A DNA stretch of 39,164 nucleotides from an uncultured Veillonella sp. (GCF_937981445.1 NZ_CALJON010000011.1:1-39164); one strand, 5' to 3'. Positions 7,616 through 14,975 are shown, counted from the first letter of the stretch. Notes: generated by a model not told the origin, from the sequence alone. Made by a program: numbers and translations.

Positions 7616-7682
7616 TCTAACTATGTAATGAATTCTATAAACTAACCCATTTATAGCCATCTCTAACCATGTAATGCATTCT
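7616..7682. repeat. Imperfect 21-bp direct repeat
   Basis: tctaactatgtaatgaattct (21 bases, 7616-7636) recurs at 7662-7682 with two differences. The copies are 46 bases apart. They lie in the shared upstream region of the divergent membrane-protein and hydroxyacid dehydrogenase genes, so they could be regulator sites, but there is no direct evidence. Confidence 0.4.
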
Positions 7683-7718
7683 TAGCATAGCTATAGATTT
7701 CAAATCTCCCCTAGTCAT

Positions 7719-7746
7719 TTTACTTTATTCTGAGTTAGCGTATAAT
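7719..7746 (+). promoter_or_regulatory. Candidate promoter of the 2-hydroxyacid dehydrogenase gene
   Basis: TATAAT at 7741-7746 is preceded at 16 bases by TTTACT (7719-7724). A second TATAAT at 7752-7757 has no good -35. The rest of the 7514-7841 gap is AT-rich and holds only the direct repeat listed above. Confidence 0.4.
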
Positions 7747-7841
7747 TAAGATATAATTATTCTTTCGCCCACTGATGGATATATTTCTATTTACGTCCTA
7801 TCTTAGTGGACAAGCTGTATTGTCGTCTTATGAGGTGTATT

Positions 7842-8795
7842 ATGAAAATTGTTATTATGGAACCATTAGGTGTTGCCCTAAGCAAAATCGACGCATTAAC
7901 TGCGCCTTTAAAAGCAGCAGGTCATGAAGTGATTTATTATGAAACTAAAGAAACTGACCCAGCTAAGCTTTTAGACCGCATCAAAGAGGCCCATATTATC
8001 ATGTTAGCTAATCAACCACTACCAGCTGATATGATTCGCCAATGTCCTAATTTAAAATTCGTAGACATCGCCTTTACTGGTGTCGATCATGTTGGCCTTG
8101 AAGCATGCCGTGAACGTAATATTGTAGTGTCTAATGCAGCTGGCTATTCCACTAATGCCGTAGCGGAGCTTGCCTTCGGCCTTGCCATTAGTGCCATTCG
8201 CAATATCGTTCCCTGTGATGCTAAATGCCGTCAAGGCGGTACTAAGGACGGCCTTGTAGGCTTCGAACTCTATGGCAAAACCTTTGGTGTTGTAGGTACC
8301 GGTGCTATTGGTAGCCGCGTAGCTGAAATCGCCCTCGCTTTTGGCTGCAAAGTTATCGCCTATAATCGCAGCGTTAAACCAGCTCTTGAAGCTAAAGGCG
8401 TCAAATTTGTCGATAAAGACACCTTATTTAAAGAGGCCGACTTCGTATCCCTACATACGCCACTAACAGCTGAAACTAAAGGTCTCGTAAATGCAGACAC
8501 AATCAAGCTCATGAAACCTAGTGCTGTACTTATCAACACGGCTCGTGGTCCTGTAGTAGATAGCCAAGCCTTAGCAGATGCCCTTAATGAAGGACGTCTA
8601 GCCGCTGCTGGGGTCGATGTATTTGAAAATGAGCCACCAATTGCTACCGACCATCCACTTTGCCATGCAAAACATTGCGTGCTTACACCTCATGTGGCCT
8701 TTGCCAGCAAAGAAGCCTTAGAAACAAGAGCTGATATTGTATTTGCCAATATTGACGCCTTCTTGAATAATGCGCCACAAAACTTAGTTAAATAA
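7842..8795 (+). CDS. D-isomer-specific 2-hydroxyacid dehydrogenase
   Basis: A 317-residue NAD(P)-dependent dehydrogenase of the D-lactate/phosphoglycerate/glycerate type, interconverting a 2-oxoacid and a D-2-hydroxyacid. The Rossmann motif is GVVGTGAIGSRVA in the middle. The catalytic set is present: Arg in NTARGPVVD, Glu in GVDVFENEPP and His in LTPHVAFAS. The length fits the family without the ACT domain of serine-pathway SerA, so the substrate may be lactate, glycerate or another small acid. The ATG at 7842 follows GAGGTG; an upstream in-frame ATG at 7806 lacks a binding site. It is a single-gene unit with its own terminator. Confidence 0.9.
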   Translation: MKIVIMEPLGVALSKIDALTAPLKAAGHEVIYYETKETDPAKLLDRIKEAHIIMLANQPLPADMIRQCPNLKFVDIAFTGVDHVGLEACRERNIVVSNAAGYSTNAVAELAFGLAISAIRNIVPCDAKCRQGGTKDGLVGFELYGKTFGVVGTGAIGSRVAEIALAFGCKVIAYNRSVKPALEAKGVKFVDKDTLFKEADFVSLHTPLTAETKGLVNADTIKLMKPSAVLINTARGPVVDSQALADALNEGRLAAAGVDVFENEPPIATDHPLCHAKHCVLTPHVAFASKEALETRADIVFANIDAFLNNAPQNLVK

Positions 8796-8813
8796 TATGT
8801 AATTATATAAATA

Positions 8814-8862
8814 AAAGTCCCACCACAACCAAATGGTATCTGGCCCTGCGGTGGGATTTTTT
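8814..8862 (+). terminator. Terminator of the hydroxyacid dehydrogenase gene
   Basis: The stem TCCCACC (8818-8824) with GGTGGGA (8850-8856) is followed by six T. Confidence 0.85.
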
Positions 8863-8956
8863 ATAAATTTACTTTAATAAAGTTGTTTTATAAATTTACT
8901 ACTTAGACATTAACACACTCTATATAATCACTAACCCCTATAAAAGGAGATTTATT

Positions 8957-9496
8957 ATGAAAAAGTCTTTACTTCCTATACTCGCCCTTGCCTTTGTAAG
9001 CGCTATGAGCTCCTCCGTACATGCGGAACGCGTAGCCTTACAGAATCAAAACTACCAACCAGGTCGCACCCAATTTCTGCCCTATGTATATGTAAATACG
9101 GTGGACGCTAATTATTTCCAATACAGCAACGCTCGTTTTGGTATGTCCAGTTATGTGCCATCTAATTTTTATCTTGCCTATGGTCCATCTAATGGTGATG
9201 GTGCCCGCTTCGCCGATGGTCTCGGTGGGGCGCTGACCATTTCTGGTTCTCATAATTCAAACCATGCAACGGTAGAAGCCAGTTATGCTGGAGCAGTCAA
9301 CTATTATCAGCCAAGTTACAAAGCCCTCGGTGATTCTTGGTATGTTATTTCCTATGAACGCGGTGGCTATATCTACTATGTCAAATCATTTGTCAATTCA
9401 CAATTTATCAAGACATTACAATATAAATACCCCGTATCCAATCGCTATCATTATGAAGCCTACTTGCCAACAATAGAAGGAAGTTTTAGGCCTTAA
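8957..9496 (+). CDS. Secreted protein of unknown function
   Basis: A 179-residue protein with a clear signal peptide: MKKS, a hydrophobic core (LLPILALAFVSAM) and a probable cleavage after VHA at residue 23. The mature part is rich in Tyr, Asn and Ser, without cysteines and without a recognised domain; it repeatedly shows short aromatic strands (FLPYVYVNT, SWYVISYERGGYIYYV), which suggests a beta-rich periplasmic or surface protein. AAAGGAGA lies seven bases ahead of the ATG, and a TATAAT at 8923-8928 may be the -10. It is a monocistronic unit converging on the peroxiredoxin gene, with no U-tract terminator in between. I assign no function. Confidence 0.75.
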   Translation: MKKSLLPILALAFVSAMSSSVHAERVALQNQNYQPGRTQFLPYVYVNTVDANYFQYSNARFGMSSYVPSNFYLAYGPSNGDGARFADGLGGALTISGSHNSNHATVEASYAGAVNYYQPSYKALGDSWYVISYERGGYIYYVKSFVNSQFIKTLQYKYPVSNRYHYEAYLPTIEGSFRP

Positions 9497-9546
9497 CAGA
9501 CTAAGTTAATATGCGCTCCGAATTCGTCCCTCAGTATAATATGAGG

Positions 9547-9612
9547 CTATAGGACGTATCTAAACATACTATAGGACGGATCTAGACCTACTATAGCATG
9601 TACCTAAACATA
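9547..9612. repeat. Three 22-bp tandem repeats between convergent genes
   Basis: The units at 9547-9568, 9569-9590 and 9591-9612 each begin CTATAG; the first reads ctataggacgtatctaaac plus ata. Copies differ at a few positions and a fourth begins ctatt. Just before them is a CCTCA/TGAGG hairpin (9529-9546) without a T run. The unit resembles the array at 14826-14880. Confidence 0.8.
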
Positions 9613-9615
9613 CTA

Positions 9616-10086
9616 TTACTCCGCCACACCTAAATCAACAAGCAAAGCCCCTACATGTTCCTTAGCCTTAACGCCGCGGTATATATGCGTAATCTGCCCT
9701 GTTTCATCAATAACAAAGGTAGAGCGCTCAATGCCAATGGATACTTTACCGTACAGCTTCTTTTCCTTCATCACACCATAGGCATTACAAATCGCTTCAT
9801 CCGTATCAGCTAGTAATAAAAACTTCAAATCATACTTAGCTTTAAAGTTAACATGTCGTTTTACTGTATCGCGGCTCACCCCCAATACAACATAGCCCGC
9901 CTTATACAAGGCATCATAAGCAGCATTAAATTGCTGTGCTTCTACAGAGCAACCTGGTGTATTATCTTTAGGATAAAAGTATAAAATAACCTTTTTGCCT
10001 AAAAAATTATCTAACGATACCATTTCATTCGCATCGGACAAAGCAGAAAAACCAGGTGCTTTCATTCCTACAGTAAGTTCAGTCAT
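9616..10086 (-). CDS. bcp: Peroxiredoxin, BCP/PrxQ type
   Basis: A 156-residue thiol peroxidase that reduces hydrogen peroxide and organic peroxides with electrons from thioredoxin or similar. The active site reads YPKDNTPGCSVEAQQF with the peroxidatic Cys46; the downstream SRD motif (GVSRDTVKRHVNF) is also present. The resolving cysteine usual in BCP, five residues after the first (TPGCTxEAC), is replaced by Gln. The only other Cys is Cys100 in DEAICNAYGV, so the enzyme is either one-Cys or resolves through Cys100. The ATG at 10086 has AAAGG nine bases upstream; a TTG three codons earlier is less likely. Such an enzyme suits an anaerobe facing oxygen exposure. Confidence 0.9.
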   Translation of the reverse strand: MTELTVGMKAPGFSALSDANEMVSLDNFLGKKVILYFYPKDNTPGCSVEAQQFNAAYDALYKAGYVVLGVSRDTVKRHVNFKAKYDLKFLLLADTDEAICNAYGVMKEKKLYGKVSIGIERSTFVIDETGQITHIYRGVKAKEHVGALLVDLGVAE

Positions 10087-10095
10087 TTGTATCAA

Positions 10096-10331
10096 CCTTT
10101 CTTTATTAATACTATGTAATGAGCCAAATACGCTCTAAACTCAATATGTTATAGTGCATATGTATTGTACATTGAATGTTCTATTTACCTCCCTATTATG
10201 CTCTTTGCAAATTTAGTGTATATGGCGTTTTCTTTCCCCTATTATACATCGAATTTCTTCTTTACAGTACCAATAAAATATGTAATCATAAATATAGATA
10301 CTTTTCAATCTATCAAGGAGGTGACATTCTA
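10096..10331. other. AT-rich intergenic spacer
   Basis: This is the divergent upstream region of the peroxiredoxin gene and of the small membrane protein. An open frame extends left from the small gene to 10176 but has no start site of its own. I see no clear promoter or hairpin. Confidence 0.35.
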
Positions 10332-10487
10332 ATGAAATACGTAGCAAGTACAGTAAAAACTGGTATTTCCTTTGGTTCTGCCTTAGCTATGGTTGTTAGC
10401 TATGCCAATTGGCACTCCATTCCTTGGGCTATATTCCACGGTATTCTTGGTTGGATCTATGTAATTTATTATGCCTTAGTTCACTAA
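10332..10487 (+). CDS. Small membrane protein, 51 residues
   Basis: The reading frame is short but well supported: the near-perfect ribosome binding site AAGGAGGTGA lies nine bases before the ATG at 10332. The product starts MKYVASTVKTGISFGSALAM and is hydrophobic almost throughout, with two probable membrane segments around residues 10-24 and 31-47 separated by the polar NWHSIPW. The pattern SFGSALAMV ... WHSIPWAIFHGILGWIYVIYY resembles small conserved membrane proteins I have seen in several bacteria, whose role I do not know. It is a single-gene unit followed by a bidirectional terminator. Confidence 0.75.
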   Translation: MKYVASTVKTGISFGSALAMVVSYANWHSIPWAIFHGILGWIYVIYYALVH

Positions 10488-10550
10488 GAAACCACCTATA
10501 ATACTACATAGGACACTGAAATATAAATAGAACACGGAAATATAATATAA

Positions 10551-10622
10551 AAGCTGTAATTCTCTAATATATCAGACGCAGTCAAATCTAAGTCTAACTA
10601 TTAAGAATTACAGCTTTTTATT
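10551..10622. terminator. Bidirectional terminator
   Basis: A 13-bp perfect stem, aagctgtaattct (10551-10563) with agaattacagctt (10604-10616), encloses a 40-base loop. It is flanked by T runs in both directions, serving the small membrane protein gene (plus) and the purine permease (minus). Confidence 0.75.
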
Positions 10623-10657
10623 ATTTTTATATTATATTTTTTTAATTATTACCGTTC

Positions 10658-11971
10658 TTATTCTTCAGCACGCTCTTTCAACGCATCACCTAAGGAATAA
10701 TTTTTAATTTCGTCATAATTAAATAAAATATTAAGCAACACTGCTGTTATAGCCCCCACTACAATGCCACTTTCTAGTAAAATGCGAATAGATGCTGGAA
10801 ATTGTGCAAATAAATTAGGTGTTACAGTTACACCCAGTCCAAGGGTAATGGAGCAGGCTGCTACGAGCATCGTGTTAGAGTCATTAAAATTAGCTTTTCC
10901 TAGCATGCGAATGCCCGCCGCACAAACCATACCAAACATAGCTACCATGGCCCCGCCTAATACACTGGTAGGAATAATCGTAGCCAAGGCCGCGAACTTA
11001 GGTGCTAATCCCAATAAAACAAGCATAATACCACAAACTGTAATAACTCGTGTAGTCCGTACTTTTGATAATTCCACAAGCCCTACATTTTGAGAGAATG
11101 TAGTGTAAGGGAAGGAATTAAAAATCCCCCCAATAATAGAGGCGAGCCCTTCAGCACGATATCCATGAGCTAAATCTTTAGGCGTTAATTTACGTTCACA
11201 AATTTCACCTAAAGCTAAAAATACACCGGTCGATTCTACCATACTTACCATAGCTACAATTGTCATCGTTAAAATCGCACTACCATGGAAGGTCGGAAGA
11301 CCAAAGTAAAATGGCGTTGGAATATGCGTCCATGAAGCTGCGGCAACAGGCGCAAAATCAACAAGGCCCATAAAGCCAGCCACCAAGGTACCAAATACGA
11401 GACCTAAAAGTACTGAAATTGCCTGTATATAACCTTTAAAAAGGCGATTAAGGATTAAAATAAAAGCCAGTACTGCCACCCCTAATACAATATTAGTAGG
11501 GGCTCCAAAGTCGGGACTACCTACACCGCCCGCCAAATTGTTCATCGCCACCGGTACTAAGGTTACACCAATAACAGTTACAATAGACCCTGTCACAACA
11601 GGGGGAAAGAAGCGCACCAATTTCCCAAACCAATGGGCAATTAAAAATACAATTAGCCCAGATACAATAATGGCTCCGTAAATGGCGCCAAGGCCTAATT
11701 CCTTCCCAATGGCAATCATAGGGAATACTGCCGTAAAGGTACAACCAAGAACAACAGGTAAACCAATACCAAATAGGCGATTGCGCCAAACTTGCAGCAA
11801 AGTGGCAATCCCTGATGTGAGCAAATCAGCCCCAATTAAATACGCTATATGCTCTGTATCGAGCCCCAAACTACTACCTACAATTAAGGGTACAATAACA
11901 GCCCCTGCATACATGGCTAGTACATGTTGCAGACCAAGAAAAAAGATCTGACTCTTTTTGTAGTCAACCAT
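10658..11971 (-). CDS. NCS2/NAT family purine (xanthine/uracil-type) permease
   Basis: A 437-residue carrier of the nucleobase:cation symporter-2 family, taking up xanthine, uric acid or a related base with protons or Na+. It has about 12-14 hydrophobic segments. The family signature appears as SQNVGLVELSKVRTTRV, with Ser in place of the usual Thr (QNxGxxxxT). The opening YKKSQIFFLGLQHVLAMYAG, with its conserved QHVLAMYAG, is also typical; xanthine/uric acid carriers fit best. The ATG at 11971 has GGAGGG nine bases upstream. Upstream in-frame ATGs lie too close to, or before, that site. The leader holds an unusual structured RNA (12071-12160). The exact base transported is not readable. Confidence 0.88.
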   Translation of the reverse strand: MVDYKKSQIFFLGLQHVLAMYAGAVIVPLIVGSSLGLDTEHIAYLIGADLLTSGIATLLQVWRNRLFGIGLPVVLGCTFTAVFPMIAIGKELGLGAIYGAIIVSGLIVFLIAHWFGKLVRFFPPVVTGSIVTVIGVTLVPVAMNNLAGGVGSPDFGAPTNIVLGVAVLAFILILNRLFKGYIQAISVLLGLVFGTLVAGFMGLVDFAPVAAASWTHIPTPFYFGLPTFHGSAILTMTIVAMVSMVESTGVFLALGEICERKLTPKDLAHGYRAEGLASIIGGIFNSFPYTTFSQNVGLVELSKVRTTRVITVCGIMLVLLGLAPKFAALATIIPTSVLGGAMVAMFGMVCAAGIRMLGKANFNDSNTMLVAACSITLGLGVTVTPNLFAQFPASIRILLESGIVVGAITAVLLNILFNYDEIKNYSLGDALKERAEE

Positions 11972-12070
11972 TCTGTTCATCCCTCCAGGAAAAACAAATA
12001 ACAATATAATGAATCATAGAACATGGAACATATAATACCAAATTTTACGGAAAAATGTAATATGCAATCC

Positions 12071-12160
12071 CTAAAAAATAAAACGGTCTGCTACACTTAA
12101 GAGTTTCAAACACGAACTGCTTGAACTCGTAGGATTATATCCTCTATAAGTGGCAAACCG
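12071..12160 (-). ncRNA. Three-way-junction RNA ending in a U-tract (terminator or attenuator)
   Basis: On the minus strand CGGTTTGC (12153-12160) pairs with GCAGACCG (12084-12091), continued past a 2-base bulge by CACTTA (12147-12152) with TAAGTG (12094-12099). Inside are two further helices: AGGAT with ATCCT (12131-12143), and a bulged stem, GAGTTCAA with TTTGAAACTC (12101-12128). The outer helix is followed by TTTTATTTTTT. It lies 100 bases ahead of the permease ATG and 84 bases after the LysR stop. It can be the LysR terminator, an attenuator or a riboswitch of the permease gene. The conserved core of the purine riboswitch is absent. Confidence 0.55.
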
Positions 12161-12195
12161 CTTTACTTATTCACAACTAATTAAGTGGAACTAAA

Positions 12196-12235
12196 GCACT
12201 AAGACTCAATACATAAGTTTAGTCACTCTTAGCAC
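12196..12235 (-). other. Hairpin directly after the LysR stop
   Basis: GTGCTAAGA (12227-12235) pairs with TCTTAGTGC (12196-12204), including two G-U pairs and a loop of 22 bases. Only a short TTTAG follows, so termination would be weak. It stacks immediately before the three-way-junction RNA. Confidence 0.4.
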
Positions 12236-12243
12236 CGTATCAA

Positions 12244-13140
12244 TTAGCCTTCATTTAATTCTTTTGCAATATAATCCATAAATGTTTTCATTGTTTCCCA
12301 TTTTGAATTATTGTTGCGATATACAAAGCATACTTGCAAATGTAATGATTTAGCAAGAGTATGAACACCTTCAGTAATACCTAAGGTATCAAGTAAATGT
12401 CTAGAAATTAACGCCCCTGCTTCATTGCGTTTACAGTAATCAATCATCGCATATGGATTAGATAATCTTACTAATTGTGGTAAGGATTGACGTCCTTCTT
12501 CAGAGAAGTATGATTTTAAACGATGACTCATAAAATATTTTGGTGGATACATTACTAATGGGTAATTTAAAATTTCCTCACAAGTAATAGGGCGATCTTC
12601 CATATCGCGCTTTGGTGCATAATAAACAACGGAGTCTTCACGTAGGGCAATACTTTCATATGCACTCATATCTTTATTATTAGGTAAGTAGCAAGTGCCA
12701 ATATCAATACGGTTTTCACGTAAATCTAAAAGCATCTCTTCTTCTTCCATGTCATATACAGAAATAGCAAAATTTGGGTTAGTTTGCTGAAAGTAAGCTA
12801 CATGTGCATTCATACGCACATCCCCAATACTTCGTAATATGCCTACATTTAACATTGGTCGCTCTAACTTATTGGCCAAACGAATGCTATGAATAGCTCG
12901 TTCTAATGTTTCAATAATATGTTCAGCCTCAGGTAAAAACTTTTCTCCTTCTGGCGTTAAGCGACTACCACGCGTAGAGCGGGCAATTAATTTAACCCCT
13001 ACTAAACGTTCTAGCTTTTTCATCTGCGCACTAAAAGCAGATTGAGTAATATTAGCAGCTTGAGCGGCTAATGTAAAATTTCCCATTTTACTGTATGTAA
13101 TAAAACTTTGTAGCTCCTGCAGGGTAGGTAGTTCTTCCAT
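12244..13140 (-). CDS. LysR family transcriptional regulator
   Basis: A 298-residue LysR-type activator/repressor. The N-terminal winged helix is textbook: LQSFITYSKMGNFTLAAQA, ITQSAFSAQMKKLERLVGV and RSTRGSRLTPEGEKFLP within residues 8-70. The rest is the two-lobed effector-binding domain. The ATG has AGGAGA eight bases upstream. The gene lies next to the purine permease in the same orientation, not divergently, so a regulator-target link is possible but not implied by layout. The ligand is not predictable from the sequence. Confidence 0.88.
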   Translation of the reverse strand: MEELPTLQELQSFITYSKMGNFTLAAQAANITQSAFSAQMKKLERLVGVKLIARSTRGSRLTPEGEKFLPEAEHIIETLERAIHSIRLANKLERPMLNVGILRSIGDVRMNAHVAYFQQTNPNFAISVYDMEEEEMLLDLRENRIDIGTCYLPNNKDMSAYESIALREDSVVYYAPKRDMEDRPITCEEILNYPLVMYPPKYFMSHRLKSYFSEEGRQSLPQLVRLSNPYAMIDYCKRNEAGALISRHLLDTLGITEGVHTLAKSLHLQVCFVYRNNNSKWETMKTFMDYIAKELNEG

Positions 13141-13850
13141 CTAATTCATCTCCTTTTTATGCGAATAACAAACTCTCAAACAAAACAAAAACAAAACACT
13201 ACATATATTATTTTAGTCAATCTACATAACGTAAACTGCATATCGAAATATATGGAACTTTACAACTTTACATCATTATATCATGTTCACATAAAAATAG
13301 AAAATAATTATAAAAATTTTTAATATTAGTTTGATCACAACTATAAGTTTTCTATAACTTGGATATGAATTTATATTTCATTTCTAAATGACCTATTAAA
13401 TCCCACGTTCTTAGTGACTCTCAAAACTAACCCCAACAAGTACAAAATCAAACTGCTCAAGCCGTTTAGTATTACTCATACAAAAAATTTACATAGTTTT
13501 TCATTAGTCTTTTCAATAAATTTATTTAGTTATATTAGTAAAAATTCAAATTATATAAGTAGAGTTTTTAATTTTATCACGTACTTTTATTCTTGTCTAG
13601 ACCTATACCTAAAAAGAATCACTCGTATGCGATTTTTACATTTACACATACTTGACAGTATACCATAATCTTGAAAAAAAGCATAGAAATTGAAGGCTAA
13701 TCTTACTTGCTATATATGAAATTTGAAGATATAATTCATTATATTTTTTCGTTGATTTTTTCAACTTTATACTGAACCCACTCAAATTTCCTATTAGTAT
13801 AAAAGTTAATTAAGTATTCTTTGTACCATGTATCTGCTCTTATCTCCCCC
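13141..13850. other. AT-rich gap without a convincing gene
   Basis: About 700 bases of low-complexity AT-rich sequence. An 84-codon open frame (13414-13668) has no ribosome binding site and a composition typical of random AT-rich translation. The promoter of the LysR gene must lie at the left end but I cannot pick it with confidence. Confidence 0.5.
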
Positions 13851-13950
13851 CCATCTATCTATCTATCCATCCATCTATCTATCCGTCTGTCTATCCGTCT
13901 GTCTATCCGTCTGTCTATTCATCCATCTATCCATCGGTCTATCGCTCTGT
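13851..13950. repeat. Tetranucleotide microsatellite, 25 units
   Basis: One hundred bases divide exactly into 25 four-base units of the form (C/T)NNT: CTAT, CCAT, CCGT, CTGT and variants. The last two units before tatata are CGCT and CTGT. The centre (13879-13914) is three perfect copies of ctatccgtctgt. The tract sits about 110 bases upstream of the rpsD promoter and is not inside a credible gene. Confidence 0.9.
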
Positions 13951-14061
13951 TATATATCGGTCTCGGTAATCTGTTATCCCCTACTTTTAGAATGTCCTCG
14001 CTTATTATGCCTATCTATATTGCCTAAGCTTTCAACACAACCATAAAACAGGGCTTTTTCA

Positions 14062-14115
14062 TTGACACTGAGGTCTTTTCCGTGGTATGATAATCGAGTA
14101 CCTAATTGAGGTACT
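14062..14115 (+). promoter_or_regulatory. rpsD promoter and leader hairpin
   Basis: Consensus -35 TTGACA (14062-14067), an 18-base spacer and -10 TATGAT (14086-14091). The transcript should begin about 14098, within a 7-bp hairpin, AGTACCT (14097-14103) with AGGTACT (14109-14115). A hairpin at the very 5' end could stabilise the message or be part of an S4 autoregulatory site. Confidence 0.75.
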
Positions 14116-14147
14116 ATTTGTTATTTAATTTATGAGGTGATAAACAC

Positions 14148-14735
14148 ATGGCAACGAGAAGAGAAGCACGCTTTAAGTTATGTCGTCGCTTCGGTGTGAA
14201 CGTTTTCGGTCACTCCAAAGCTTTAAAGCGCGTAAAAAAAGAACAACGTCAAAAGAAAATGTCTGAATATGGCATGCAATTATTAGAAAAACAAAAAGTT
14301 AAAGCATACTACAACTTGCTAGAACGCCAGTTCGTACGCTATTACGATAAAGCGAAAAAAATGCAAGGTGTTACAGGCGAAAACATGCTAGTATTACTAG
14401 AATGCCGTCTTGACAATCTTGTATATCGCATCGGCTTTGGTAACTCCATTCGTCAAGCACGCCAAATGGTAAACCATGGTCACATTCTTGTTAACGGCCG
14501 TCGCGTAGACATCCCTTCCTACCAATGTAAAGTGGGCGATGTTATCGAACTTCGCGAAGCATCCCGTGACAACGAAATGTTCAAAACAAACTTCCAGGAA
14601 CTTCGTTCTTTCGAACTTCCTTACATCACTAAAGAATTAGAAGGCTTCAAAGGTACATTAACTCGTCTTCCTGAGCGTTCCGAACTTCCAATCGAAGTTA
14701 ACGAAACACTTATCGTCGAATTGTACAGCAAATAA
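14148..14735 (+). CDS. rpsD: 30S ribosomal protein S4
   Basis: A 195-residue primary 16S rRNA-binding protein that nucleates the 30S body and helps set decoding accuracy. The N-terminal part (KLCRRFGVNVFGHSKALKR) lacks the zinc-binding cysteine cluster of some S4 forms; the central S4 RNA-binding domain is clear (SIRQARQMVNHGHILVNGRR, VDIPSYQCKVGD). GAGGTGAT lies about seven bases ahead of the ATG. Here it is a separate plus-strand unit with its own promoter and terminator, although in many bacteria it sits between rpsK and rpoA; that position is empty in the alpha operon of this window. S4 often represses its own synthesis, so the leader hairpin is worth noting. Confidence 0.97.
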   Translation: MATRREARFKLCRRFGVNVFGHSKALKRVKKEQRQKKMSEYGMQLLEKQKVKAYYNLLERQFVRYYDKAKKMQGVTGENMLVLLECRLDNLVYRIGFGNSIRQARQMVNHGHILVNGRRVDIPSYQCKVGDVIELREASRDNEMFKTNFQELRSFELPYITKELEGFKGTLTRLPERSELPIEVNETLIVELYSK

Positions 14736-14746
14736 TTCAACAATGC

Positions 14747-14779
14747 AAAAGACACAGAGTCTACTCTGTGTCTTTTTTA
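14747..14779 (+). terminator. rpsD terminator
   Basis: An 11-bp perfect stem, agacacagagt (14750-14760) with actctgtgtct (14763-14773), is followed by a T run. Confidence 0.9.
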
Positions 14780-14825
14780 TTTCGCCTTTAATCCATGCAC
14801 TAGTTAGTTTTATAGGCATCAATGA

Positions 14826-14880
14826 GACTTATAGAATCCAATTGACCTATAGAACCCAATTAGACCTATAGAATTAAATT
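14826..14880. repeat. Three tandem repeats of 18-19 bp between convergent genes
   Basis: The units at 14826-14843, 14844-14862 and 14863-14880 read gacttatagaatccaatt, gacctatagaacccaatta and gacctatagaattaaatt. A degenerate further piece (cttataggac) follows near 14892. Rotated to start at CTATAG, the unit aligns with the 22-bp unit at 9547-9612. Confidence 0.75.
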
Positions 14881-14929
14881 GAAATTGTAGGCTTATAGGA
14901 CAAAATATGCTAATAACCCCCCCTTGCTA

Positions 14930-14975
14930 ATAAAAGCCCCCTATACTATCGGTAATTATTTGATACTATAGGGGG
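14930..14975 (-). terminator. Terminator of the DUF362 gene
   Basis: A 14-bp stem with one mismatch, ccccctatactatc (14937-14950) with gatactataggggg (14962-14975), is followed by CTTTTATT on the minus strand. The sequence between it and the gene stop (15100) is plain AT-rich. Confidence 0.75.

Noticed and set aside
9547..9612. CRISPR or att site
   Set aside because: The repeats are contiguous without spacers and there is no integrase or mobile gene in the window.
12084..12160. tRNA or purine riboswitch
   Set aside because: Its length is near that of a tRNA, but there is no anticodon arm, T-loop or CCA-compatible end. The purine aptamer joining sequences and kissing loops are absent.
13414..13668. 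An 84-codon open frame in the AT-rich gap
   Set aside because: No ribosome binding site, Lys/Asn/Phe/Ile-rich composition as expected from random AT-rich sequence, and no recognisable domain.
13851..13950. CRISPR array
   Set aside because: The units are four and twelve bases with no spacers, and no cas genes are nearby; this is a microsatellite.
13821..14046. Two overlapping open frames rich in Ser-Ile-Leu or Cys-Leu-Ser-Val repeats
   Set aside because: They are translations of the tetranucleotide microsatellite in two frames, with no ribosome binding site and no family resemblance.
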